From: CAYFVR01 sp046541515
Lineage (GTDB): Bacteria; Desulfobacterota; Desulfobacteria; Desulfobacterales; Desulfococcaceae
Direction of reading: 5' to 3'
Length of the DNA: 27,681 nucleotides
NCBI GenBank assembly: GCA_046541515.1
Contig: JBKHDD010000046.1
Location: 1 to 27,681 of the forward strand
Shown: positions 1-6,621 of the stretch, one piece after another
Layout: every line of letters begins with the position of its first letter
Position numbering within the stretch: position 1 is the first letter of the stretch
Program-made: the position numbers and the translations under genes
Notes under the pieces: generated by a model
Told to the model about the DNA's origin: nothing
The model's input: only the letters and a program-made list of their open reading frames with translations
Database searches by the model: none

Positions 1-116
1 TTCAAGAGCGCCGGAAGGGCTTTTCCCCTGGCCGCCTCAATGAAGTCGGGACCCAATTGAGGCGATCTCCGGTTTTTGTTTACGTTCGTAGACGGGGCAT
101 TTTGGGGAGACGTTTT

Positions 117-590
117 ATGCTGAGGTTATTTTCGGCAATGCTGGCTTTCGTTCTTTTCTTTTCCATGCCGCTCCATGCGGATGAAGAACCGAAGCTCAGC
201 CGGGGCCAGTCGATCTATGTTCCCGCCTATTCCCATATTTTCGGCGGAAACAAGGAAAGGCCCTTTTTGTTGGCGGTAACTTTGAGCATTAGAAACATTG
301 ATCCAAAAAACGAAATTGAAATCACTTCGGTGAATTACTATGCCACCCTGGGGAAGCATCTCAGGCGGTTTTTGGATGAACCGAGGCGGCTTCAGCCCCT
401 TGAATCCTTGCGCTACGTGATTCCGGAAAAGGACGAAAGCGGAGGGTCCGGCACCAATTTCATCGTCGAATGGATATCCGCCGGCCTTGTCAACCCGCCG
501 ATTACCGAATGCATCATGATTGGCACGCAATCCCAGCAAGGGGTTTCCTTTTCATCCCGGGGGCGGGTAATCCTTCCATCCGGGGATTGA
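117..590 (+). CDS. Exported DUF3124 family protein
   Basis: Small 157-residue protein of unknown function that resembles the DUF3124 family. It starts with a short basic stretch and a hydrophobic segment (residues about 3-22) ending in PLHA before DEEPK, which reads as a Sec signal peptide, so the mature domain is probably periplasmic. The body carries the family's typical blocks: SIYVPAYSHIF near the mature N-terminus, an ITSVNYY strand, the ESGGSGTNFIVEW block and the closing QGVSFSSRGRVI. I chose the ATG at 117 because GGGGAGA lies just upstream and the signal peptide begins there; the same frame stays open to the left edge of the window, so a longer form cannot be excluded. The first 116 bases hold no recognisable gene. 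No substrate or partner is known to me, and the neighbours to the right look unrelated. Confidence 0.82.
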   Translation: MLRLFSAMLAFVLFFSMPLHADEEPKLSRGQSIYVPAYSHIFGGNKERPFLLAVTLSIRNIDPKNEIEITSVNYYATLGKHLRRFLDEPRRLQPLESLRYVIPEKDESGGSGTNFIVEWISAGLVNPPITECIMIGTQSQQGVSFSSRGRVILPSGD

Positions 591-666
591 TCTTTCGGAT
601 ATGCGACAGGTTGCTTACGGAATCTATCGAGGCATAGTTTTTCTGGCGTCTTTTGAGGTTGAAACC

Positions 667-933
667 ATGGAAAACGAGCGTGATCCGGAACCGATCAAGC
701 CGGGGGAAATCCTCAAGGAAGATTTCATGGAACCGCTGGGAATTAGCATGAACCAGCTTTCCAGAGACCTTTCGGTGCCTCCCAATCGGATCGGCGAAAT
801 GGTGAATGGAAGACGTTCCATTTCTCCGGACACCGCCCTGCGGCTGGAGCGGTATTTTGGAGTGGAATCCCAATTTTGGCTGAATTTGCAAACCGAGCAT
901 GACCTGCGGACGAGGAATTCTCATGAATATTGA
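667..933 (+). CDS. higA: HigA-family (XRE-type) antitoxin/transcription regulator, without HigB
   Basis: This 88-residue protein matches the HigA/VapI addiction-module antidote family: IKPGEILKEDFMEPLGIS at the N-terminus, a helix-turn-helix (MNQLSRDLSVPPNRIGEMVNGRR), then DTALRLERYFGVESQFWLNLQ, the family's hallmark C-terminal block. HigA normally binds an operator and its partner toxin HigB. No HigB-like ribonuclease gene precedes it: the 76 bases between the DUF3124 gene and this start encode nothing similar. The ATG at 667 follows GAGG with good spacing and gives the family's usual start; an in-frame ATG at 601 would add 22 unrelated residues. Its last 11 bases overlap the next antitoxin gene, so the two are likely translationally coupled. 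It may now serve as the DNA-binding autoregulator of the downstream pair. Confidence 0.85.
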   Translation: MENERDPEPIKPGEILKEDFMEPLGISMNQLSRDLSVPPNRIGEMVNGRRSISPDTALRLERYFGVESQFWLNLQTEHDLRTRNSHEY

Positions 934-1150
934 GTCATTATACGATCGCTACATTAAGCGAATCCCAATTCCAAAGCAATTGGAACTTATTTCTTTGATA
1001 AGTCGGAATTTGGTCGAAAAATCAAAGAAGGAAGATCGCCGCCCGAGAAGCCTTCTGGAACTTGAAGGTTTGGGCGCCGAAATATGGGAAGGGGTTGACG
1101 CGCAAAAGTACGTGGATGAACTGCGGGATGAATGGCATGACCGACCGTGA
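923..1150 (+). CDS. Small antitoxin of a PIN-domain (VapC-type) toxin pair
   Basis: A 75-residue acidic/basic small protein. The C-terminal part, RSLLELEGLGAEIWEGVDA followed by KYVDELRDEWHDR, is the conserved toxin-binding tail seen in antitoxins located directly before VapC-type PIN ribonucleases. The N-terminal part (YDRYIKRIPIPKQLELISLISRNL) looks like two helices and contains no clear helix-turn-helix, so operator binding may be supplied by the overlapping HigA-type gene. The ATG at 923 sits inside the end of that gene, and its own end overlaps the toxin start at 1137 by 14 bases. This is the ATG-in-stop overlap arrangement typical of toxin-antitoxin operons. Base composition here is visibly richer in A and T than in the rest of the window, suggesting recent acquisition. 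Confidence 0.75.
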   Translation: MNIESLYDRYIKRIPIPKQLELISLISRNLVEKSKKEDRRPRSLLELEGLGAEIWEGVDAQKYVDELRDEWHDRP

Positions 1151-1589
1151 TTTCTATTCCGTTTTTTCGGAAATTGAGCGGATTGGCTTCGACACTTCCC
1201 CCATTATTTATTTCGCAGAACTTCATCCGGTCTATTTTCCATTGGTGCGCCATGTCATTAGAAGGATTGACGAGGGAAACCTGAAGGGCTTCGGTTCCGT
1301 GGTTACGTTGACCCAAGTGTTAGTATTGCCACGGCGGGAGGGCCGTCGCGATCTTGAAAATCAATATCGCGATATCCTTCAAAATAGCCGAAATTTTGAA
1401 CTTGTCGCAATCGATGCTGAAATTGCCGAATAAGCCTCGGACCTCCGTTGCCGCCATAATCTCCGAACACCTGATGCTTTGCAGGTTTCGGCCGCACTTT
1501 CCAGGGACTGTGACGCCTTCCTTACCAACGACAAAAAGTTGAAAAAGATTGACAACTTAAAAGTTCTCGTCCTCGATGATTTTGTGTAA
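1137..1589 (+). pseudogene. PIN-domain toxin (VapC-like), interrupted by an in-frame stop
   Basis: One reading frame from the ATG at 1137 to a TAA at 1587-1589 encodes a typical VapC-type PIN ribonuclease of about 150 codons, but codon 99 (1431-1433) is TAA. Before it: IGFDTSPIIYFAEL (first catalytic Asp, D19), GFGSVVTLTQVLVLP, and SRNFELVAIDAEIAE. After it, in the same frame: ASDLRCRHNLRTPDALQ and DAFLTNDKKLKKI, the conserved C-terminal half carrying the remaining acidic residues, and the closing LKVLVLDDF. No frame change is needed, so a single nonsense codon explains the break. In addition, the position where relatives have Glu (TLTEVL) reads Gln60, a one-base change from Glu. The toxin is therefore probably inactive while its antitoxin genes remain intact. 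Confidence 0.85.
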
Positions 1590-1606
1590 TCGTTCGGATG
1601 AAAAAC

Positions 1607-1807
1607 TCACCCCTCCCCAACAACCCCCTTCACCCTCCCCACCTCCCCGCTTTCCAGTCGAACTTTGATCCCGTGCGGATGACTGCCGGATTTGGTGAGA
1701 ATGTCCTTCAACACGCCCCGGGTAAGCCGGCCGGAGCGCTGGTCTTGCTTCTGGACGATTTCCACCTCCAGGCCGGGGCGGAGTTGCGCGCGATTGGGCG
1801 GGTTCAT
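1607..1807 (-). CDS. YwbE family protein (DUF2196)
   Basis: A 66-residue protein matching the YwbE family: NRAQLRPGLEVEIVQKQDQ, then RSGRLTRGVLKDILT, then HPHGIKVRLESGEVGRVKGV. Nearly the whole length aligns with the family consensus as I know it; only the last few residues (VVGEG) are variable. Its function is unknown; the beta-rich sequence resembles small nucleic-acid-binding folds, but nothing here proves that. A strong GGAGG precedes the ATG at 1807. It lies 59 bases after mgtE on the same strand and is probably the last gene of that transcript. The bases just after its start of the C-terminus are a pyrimidine-rich tract on the plus strand (about 1606-1650), which gives the Gly/Val-rich tail. 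Confidence 0.85.
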   Translation of the reverse strand: MNPPNRAQLRPGLEVEIVQKQDQRSGRLTRGVLKDILTKSGSHPHGIKVRLESGEVGRVKGVVGEG

Positions 1808-1866
1808 TCGGTTCCTCCTTTTTCCGTCAATTCAACCATCGCCGACGAACATTTGGCGGCGCTCTT

Positions 1867-3216
1867 CTACAATCCCAGCAGCAACGTCGCGATCTGAAAG
1901 TAGAAAAACACCGAGATGATGTCGATGGCGGTGGTGACGAAGGGGCCGGTGGCCACGGCCGGGTCCACGTTGAGCCGGGCGAACAGCATGGGCACCAGGG
2001 AGCCCACCAGCGCCGCCACCGACATGGAGCTGACCACGGCGGACCCCACCGAAATCCCCAGGGCCAGCGAATCCTGGTGAAACTGGGCCACGGTCCCGAT
2101 CAGCGTTCCGTAGACGATTCCCAGAAAAAAGCCGATGGTCAGCTCCTTGCCCACCACCTTGCCGATGTCCCGCACGTGGAGCAGGCCGGTGGAGAGCCCC
2201 CGCACCACGATGGTGGAGGACTGGGTCCCGATGTTGCCCCCCATGCCCATGATGACCGGAATGAAGGCGGCCAGAAAGGTGACCTGGGTCAGACTGTCCT
2301 CGAAATGACCGATGATCAGGGATGCCAGCAGCCCGCCCAGGCAGGAGGCGAACAGCCAGGGCAGCCGGATGCGGGTGCTTTTGAGCACCGACTTGGTTTC
2401 CACAAACTCGGCGCCCGCGCCCGCCATGCGCAAAATGTCCTCGGTGGCCTCCTCCTTGATGATGTCGATCACGTCGTCCACGGTCACGATGCCCACCAGG
2501 GTGTTGGTGTCGTCCACCACCGGCACGGCCAGCAGGTCGTACCGGGCCACCAGCTTGGCCACCTCCTCCTGATCCATGTGGGTCCGCACCGAAAAAACGT
2601 CGGTGACCATCAGCTCTTTCAGCGAGGTTTCCGGCGGACTGACCACCAATTGCCGCAACGAGCTGACCCCCACCAGCTTCTGATTTTCGTCCACCACGTA
2701 GAGATAAAAGGGCATCTCCACGTCCAGGTGTTCCCTCTGGATCGACTTTACCGCCTCTTTGGCGGTGATGTGTTCGGGCAGGGCGATGAAGTCGGGCGTC
2801 ATGATGCCGCCGGCCGTGTCGGCCTCGTAGCCCAGCAGCGACTCCACCTCCTCGGAGCCCTCCTGCTTCATCTTTTTGAGCACCAGGTCGGAGGTCTCGT
2901 CGGGCATCCGCTCGATCAGGTCGGCCACGTCGTCGCTGGCCATGTCCTCCAGCACCGTGACCATTTCGTCGATTTTCAGTTCCTGGATGAAATCCAGAAA
3001 GGTGTCCTCGTCCATCTCGCTGAACAGAATGCCCTTCTGCTCGTTTTCGTCGATGAGATCGAAGACTTTGTGCTGATGGGCCAGCGGCAGTGAACGGAAC
3101 AACCGGGCAAGGTCGGCGGCGTGGGTTTTGTTGACGATTTTGCGCAGGTGCGAGGTGGCGTTGCGCCGCAACAGCCGCTTGATGCTTTCCAGAAGGACTT
3201 TGTTCCGATCTTGCAT
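1867..3216 (-). CDS. mgtE: Magnesium transporter MgtE
   Basis: A 449-residue inner-membrane Mg2+ channel, the usual length for MgtE. The order of domains is classical: an N-terminal superhelical MgtE_N domain (residues about 30-130, with LFRSLPLAHQHKVFDLI and DEDTFLDFIQEL), a pair of CBS domains (about 135-255, with TAGGIMTPDFIALP, LVGVSSLRQL, VPVVDDTNTLVGIVTVDDV), and a C-terminal five-helix pore domain (about 285-449). The pore shows the conserved GNIGTQSSTIVVRGL segment, and the protein ends with the membrane helix FFYFQIATLLLGL. The cytosolic domains close the channel when Mg2+ is high. GGGAG lies just before the ATG at 3216. It starts 60 bases after the CofD-like gene and so is likely co-transcribed with the GAK cluster, which would tie Mg2+ supply to ATP- and metal-dependent enzymes upstream; that link is inference. 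Confidence 0.95.
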   Translation of the reverse strand: MQDRNKVLLESIKRLLRRNATSHLRKIVNKTHAADLARLFRSLPLAHQHKVFDLIDENEQKGILFSEMDEDTFLDFIQELKIDEMVTVLEDMASDDVADLIERMPDETSDLVLKKMKQEGSEEVESLLGYEADTAGGIMTPDFIALPEHITAKEAVKSIQREHLDVEMPFYLYVVDENQKLVGVSSLRQLVVSPPETSLKELMVTDVFSVRTHMDQEEVAKLVARYDLLAVPVVDDTNTLVGIVTVDDVIDIIKEEATEDILRMAGAGAEFVETKSVLKSTRIRLPWLFASCLGGLLASLIIGHFEDSLTQVTFLAAFIPVIMGMGGNIGTQSSTIVVRGLSTGLLHVRDIGKVVGKELTIGFFLGIVYGTLIGTVAQFHQDSLALGISVGSAVVSSMSVAALVGSLVPMLFARLNVDPAVATGPFVTTAIDIISVFFYFQIATLLLGL

Positions 3217-3276
3217 GATGGTTTGGCTCCCGTTAAAGGATGAGGGCCGACGGCCGGGAATTCCGAACGGCGAAGG

Positions 3277-4470
3277 TCAGGCCAGGGACAGCAGGATCGA
3301 GACGAGCAGGGCGGGGTCGATGTCGGGGGCGCGCCGTTCATCCACCAGGGGCGCGTCCAGGACCGTGACTCCCCGGGATTCCAATGCCTTCCGGTCCACC
3401 CCGCCCGGATAGTTCCCCCGCTCCGAATCCACCAGCACAAAGTTCAGCACGTCGGCCGCGGAGATGGCGGCGGGGTCGTCCCGGCGCAGGTAAATCAGCA
3501 GCCGGTCCACCAGGTCGGTCAGGGTCATTCCCACCGCTTCCGGGTCCCTTTCGCCGGTGTTGGGCACGAAGACCTTGGGGCAGTCGGCCGCCTGAACCGC
3601 CCGGCCGACCCCTTCCGGCAGCAGGTTGGCCACGACGCTGGAGTAAAAGCTGCCGATGGGGTAGCAAATCAGGTCGGCTTTTCCGATTTGTTTGTGCATT
3701 TTGGCCCGGATCGGCGCCTCGACGGGACGGGGGGCCTCCCGGTTGTCGGTCAGGTAGAGCCGTTCCACCCGGGCGGCGATGGGGTCGGTCTCCTTGCCGG
3801 TCAGCAGGTGCTGACCCACAACCGTGCGTCCGTCGGCCAGTTCCGCCGCCAGGTGCAGGTATTTGTTGATCACCGGCCGCACCACCCCCAGCACCCGCAC
3901 CAGCTTGGAAAAGATGTAGATGATGATATCGAAATTCCGCCGGTTGTCCAGATAGCCGGCGGTCAGAATCAGGTTGCCCAGGCTGGCCTTGCGCAGGTCG
4001 AAGGACATGGGCATGTAGTTCCGGAACAGGTCCAGATGGTGGCGGATGATTTTCCGCATGGGGTCCGGGATGTCCGAAACCAGGGGATGGCGACCGCGAA
4101 TCATCCGGTCCAGCTCTTCGGCGAGTTCGCCCGGATCGGCGTCGGCCGGAAAGCGTTGGGCGAACAGCCGAAAAATTTCCGGATTGCCCTTCAGGCTTCG
4201 ATCGGCCAGGGCCAGCAGCCGGTTGCGCACGTCCCCGATGGCCGGCATGTGGAAGGCTTCCCGCAACAGGGCGGAGCTGCCTCCGGAATCGAAGGGCGTG
4301 ATGACGTGGACGGAATTGTGGGTGTAGCCGGTCAGCTCCCGGCTCACGTCCCGCAGGGCGGTGCCGCCGCTGAAAAACAGCACCCGGGGGCCCAGGTCCG
4401 GCGCTCGTCGATGCCGCTCCAGCGCCAACGGATCGGGCAGCCGTACCCGTCGGCGAATATGGATTTCCAT
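3277..4470 (-). CDS. CofD/YvcK-like protein of the GAK system
   Basis: A 397-residue protein related to CofD (2-phospho-L-lactate transferase) and YvcK. Visible blocks are FFSGGTALRDVSREL (residues 32-46, the GGGTGL-like nucleotide loop), VITPFDSGGSSALLREAF (56-73), PAIGDVRNRLLAL (76-88, counterpart of PxGDIRN), NRRNFDIIIYIFSKLV in the middle, and LICYPIGSFYSSVVANLLP (counterpart of the LGPGSLYTS loop). It is longer than YvcK because of the helical section after residue 90. CofD joins a phospholactate to deazaflavin; YvcK is regulatory. Which, if either, applies here is unknown. The family version found beside HPr-kinase-related and ATP-grasp genes is the CofD-related protein of the GAK system. 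The ATG at 4470 is preferred because the core begins soon after. It is 167 bases after the kinase gene, with a hairpin between. Confidence 0.85.
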   Translation of the reverse strand: MEIHIRRRVRLPDPLALERHRRAPDLGPRVLFFSGGTALRDVSRELTGYTHNSVHVITPFDSGGSSALLREAFHMPAIGDVRNRLLALADRSLKGNPEIFRLFAQRFPADADPGELAEELDRMIRGRHPLVSDIPDPMRKIIRHHLDLFRNYMPMSFDLRKASLGNLILTAGYLDNRRNFDIIIYIFSKLVRVLGVVRPVINKYLHLAAELADGRTVVGQHLLTGKETDPIAARVERLYLTDNREAPRPVEAPIRAKMHKQIGKADLICYPIGSFYSSVVANLLPEGVGRAVQAADCPKVFVPNTGERDPEAVGMTLTDLVDRLLIYLRRDDPAAISAADVLNFVLVDSERGNYPGGVDRKALESRGVTVLDAPLVDERRAPDIDPALLVSILLSLA

Positions 4471-4558
4471 GGTCGAAAAACCTCCGTGTCCCGCCGGAAG
4501 GCGGGGCCTGATTGGCGGAAGCGGAAGGGGCGAATCGAATGGCGCGCCTCCGACACGC

Positions 4559-4592
4559 AAAACCGGGCCCGCGCGACGCGGAAACCCGGTTT
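4559..4592 (-). terminator. Stem-loop between the HprK-like and CofD-like genes (terminator- or attenuator-like)
   Basis: Read on the minus strand, AAACCGGG (4592-4585) pairs with CCCGGTTT (4567-4560), and inside it CCGCG-TCG-CGCGG forms a second short stem. The outer 3' arm runs into a short T run (TTTT). It lies 46 bases after the kinase stop and about 90 before the CofD-like start, so it could reduce or protect the transcript between the two halves of the operon. The T run is short, so termination would be partial at best. Confidence 0.4.
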
Positions 4593-4637
4593 GGTTTCAC
4601 CCATCGGCCCCCCGGGGGGGGCGTTGTCCGGCCCGGA

Positions 4638-5711
4638 TCAGATGGCGCCGTCCTCCAGAAAGCGGGTGCAGATGCGGGCGGCTTTTTCGAAATCGATGCC
4701 GCCGTAAAACTCCAGCACCCCGCACCGGGCCAGAAGGTCCGTATAGGCCGCCTCGGTGGGCTCCGGCATTTGGCATTGGCCCTCCGGCAAAAAGAAAAGG
4801 CCGGTGGATTTCATGAAGGCCGGCAACAGGTCGGGCCGCTCCGCCAGAGACACCTGGCTCACGGTCATTTCCCCGGCCCCCAGCTTCCAGTTGAGGATGG
4901 CCAGGGCGTGCATGGGGCCGTCCAGCCGGAACCGGTCCGGGCCGAAGCAGGTTTCAATGTCGGCGTCATACTTGTGTTCCAGCGCCCACAACTCCGAAGT
5001 GGGCAACGCCCCGAATTCCGCCCGTTCTTCCTCGGTCATGACCGAGGCCAGGCTGGGGTTGTTGAGCACCGTGCCGGGATTGATCCGGGGCAGCTTGGCC
5101 ACGCCGTGCATGTGCAGGCCGTCGCCGTCCGGCTCCACCATCAGCCGGTCGTTGGAAACGAACGTGGCCCCCAGGTTCATGATGTGCAGGGCCAGGGTCG
5201 ATTTGCCCGCGCCGGAAAAGCCGGCCAGGGCCAGCCCCCGGCCGCCCCACAAAACGCCGGCCGCGTGGCCCAGCAGACATCCCCGGCACAGGGCCCACTG
5301 AATGTGGCGATTGTTGATGAAATTGATCACCTGATTGAGGTTGTCCCGGCAGGGGCCGACGGCGGCGTTTTCTCCGTCGCCGAAGACGAAAACCATGCCG
5401 GTGAGCCGTTTCCGGACGATCCGCCCGTCGGGCAGGTCCAGAAATTCCTCCTTGATCTTGGTTTTGCCGGCGTCGGGCGGCTTGACCGTGAATTCCGTTT
5501 CAAATTCGGGGGGCGGGGCTTCGTGGACCGTCACGGCGATTTCCCCGTTTCCGGGTTCCCGAACGAAGGGTCCGTAGTATTCCCGCAATTCGTCCACAAT
5601 GCGGGGATCGTTGGTCCACACGTCGATCCGGCAGGGGCCGAAGGCCAGTCCCATGGAATGCGGCGTCGGATACGCGTCGCGGTACCGGCGAATCAGGTCT
5701 TGTCGTCTCAT
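4638..5711 (-). CDS. HPr kinase-related kinase B of the GAK system
   Basis: A 357-residue protein whose central region follows HPr kinase/phosphorylase: LLGHAAGVLWGG (147-157, counterpart of the HprK catalytic His region), the P-loop GFSGAGKST (164-172), then LGATFVSNDRLMVEPDG (180-196, counterpart of the conserved VxDD strand). The N-terminal 145 residues are unlike HprK and may bind the partner. HprK phosphorylates a Ser of the HPr protein, but no HPr gene is near, so the target here must be something else. The ATG at 5711 follows AAAGG and lies 16 bases after the ATP-grasp stop; an in-frame upstream start at 5753 would run into that gene. Relatives are annotated HprK-related kinase B, a defining member of the GAK (grasp-and-kinase) gene set. 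The biochemical role is not known. Confidence 0.88.
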   Translation of the reverse strand: MRRQDLIRRYRDAYPTPHSMGLAFGPCRIDVWTNDPRIVDELREYYGPFVREPGNGEIAVTVHEAPPPEFETEFTVKPPDAGKTKIKEEFLDLPDGRIVRKRLTGMVFVFGDGENAAVGPCRDNLNQVINFINNRHIQWALCRGCLLGHAAGVLWGGRGLALAGFSGAGKSTLALHIMNLGATFVSNDRLMVEPDGDGLHMHGVAKLPRINPGTVLNNPSLASVMTEEERAEFGALPTSELWALEHKYDADIETCFGPDRFRLDGPMHALAILNWKLGAGEMTVSQVSLAERPDLLPAFMKSTGLFFLPEGQCQMPEPTEAAYTDLLARCGVLEFYGGIDFEKAARICTRFLEDGAI

Positions 5712-5727
5712 CGAAATTGGCCTTTGG

Positions 5728-6597
5728 TTAAATCTTTTGCAGAACGTAGTCAATATAAAGTTCCGCCGCGTCCATGTTGCTGGCGGTCTGGATGCCGCGG
5801 AAGCCGCCGAAGGCCGACACCTCGAACACCAGGGGTCCGTTGGCGGTTTCGGCCACGTCCACGCAGGTGAAATCCAGGTCGAACAGCGCCTGGGCCTTGC
5901 GGGCCAACTCGACGGTCTCCGCCGAAGGCTCGTAGGCTTGATATTTGCCGCCGGAGCGGGTGGTGGTGTTCCAGGAATCGCCGGTTTTGCACCGGGCGTA
6001 GGTGGTGAGGTATTCCCCGCCCAGAAAGACCACGCCCAGGTCCTGGTCGCCGATGTCCAGTTTTTGCTGGATGTACATGATGCCGAATTCCCGGTGGAAT
6101 TGCTCCACCAGGGGCCGGGCCTTGGGACCGGCGGAAACCACCATCATGCCTCGCGCCTTGGTGCTGTAAAGCGGCTTGAAGACCGATTCTCCGTAGTCCT
6201 CCACGGCGAGCAGGGCCGCTTCCACGTCTTCGGTGATGGTGGTGGGCGGCATGGGAATCCCCCCGTTGGCCAGGGTCACGGTGCAACTTAGCCGGTCCAG
6301 CACCCGCAAGATGGAGTAGGGCTTGCTGAACATGGGCAATCCCCGCTCGTTGATCGCCCGCAACAGCTCCAGTCGGTCCAGCAGGGCGGGGGAATAGCGG
6401 GCCCCGGCTTTTTTCAAAATCAGGGCGTCCAGCTTGTTCAGTTCCACGTCCTCGAACCAGAGGATGCCGGACCCCAAGTCCAGCGAAACCTTGGCCAGGT
6501 CGATCAGCAGTCGGTAGCCGGTTCGCTTTGCCGCGGCGTCGGCCAGCCATTCCGACGACCATCCGCCGGGAGTTCCCACAACTCCGATTTTGGGCAT
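5728..6597 (-). CDS. RimK-like ATP-grasp enzyme of the GAK system
   Basis: A 289-residue ATP-grasp protein related to RimK-type carboxylate-amine ligases, the 'grasp' partner of the GAK set. It opens with IGVVGTPGGWSSEWLADA (a preATP-grasp Rossmann-like start). SVFKPLYSTKARGM (138-151) supplies the ATP-binding Lys141 and glycine loop; QQKLDIGDQDLGVVFLGGEY follows; TCVDVAET (Asp247) and FEVSAFGGFRGI (Glu259) provide metal ligands. In canonical RimK-type enzymes the last ligand is Asn in E-x-N; here that place is Ser261, so magnesium coordination may differ. Family members join a carboxylate to an amine through an acyl-phosphate, for example adding amino acids to a protein tail, but the substrate here is unknown. 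It is 24 bases after the PhoU-kinase fusion and 16 before the HprK-like gene, a tight operon. Confidence 0.88.
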   Translation of the reverse strand: MPKIGVVGTPGGWSSEWLADAAAKRTGYRLLIDLAKVSLDLGSGILWFEDVELNKLDALILKKAGARYSPALLDRLELLRAINERGLPMFSKPYSILRVLDRLSCTVTLANGGIPMPPTTITEDVEAALLAVEDYGESVFKPLYSTKARGMMVVSAGPKARPLVEQFHREFGIMYIQQKLDIGDQDLGVVFLGGEYLTTYARCKTGDSWNTTTRSGGKYQAYEPSAETVELARKAQALFDLDFTCVDVAETANGPLVFEVSAFGGFRGIQTASNMDAAELYIDYVLQKI

Positions 6598-6621
6598 GAT
6601 GCAATCTCCGTTGGGCGATAA

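Noticed and set aside
1..60. Possible tail of a gene ending in TGA at 58-60
   Set aside because: Only 19 codons with no recognisable sequence; cannot be told from chance.
1606..1650. Pyrimidine-rich tract that looked like a simple repeat
   Set aside because: It codes for the Gly/Val-rich C-terminus of YwbE on the minus strand; no regular repeat unit.
2077..3093. Long plus-strand His/Gly/Val-rich open frame opposite mgtE
   Set aside because: It is the antisense of a conserved gene in GC-rich DNA; composition is a byproduct of mgtE codons and matches no family.
4608..4621. CCCCCCGGGGGGGG palindrome in the gap before the CofD-like gene
   Set aside because: No loop and no T run; probably a homopolymer feature of GC-rich DNA, though prone to sequencing error.
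5728..6597. ATP-grasp gene as glutathione or ribosomal S6 modification enzyme (GshB/RimK)
   Set aside because: Length, N-terminus and E-x-S end differ, and the context is the GAK cluster, so a specific substrate name is not justified.
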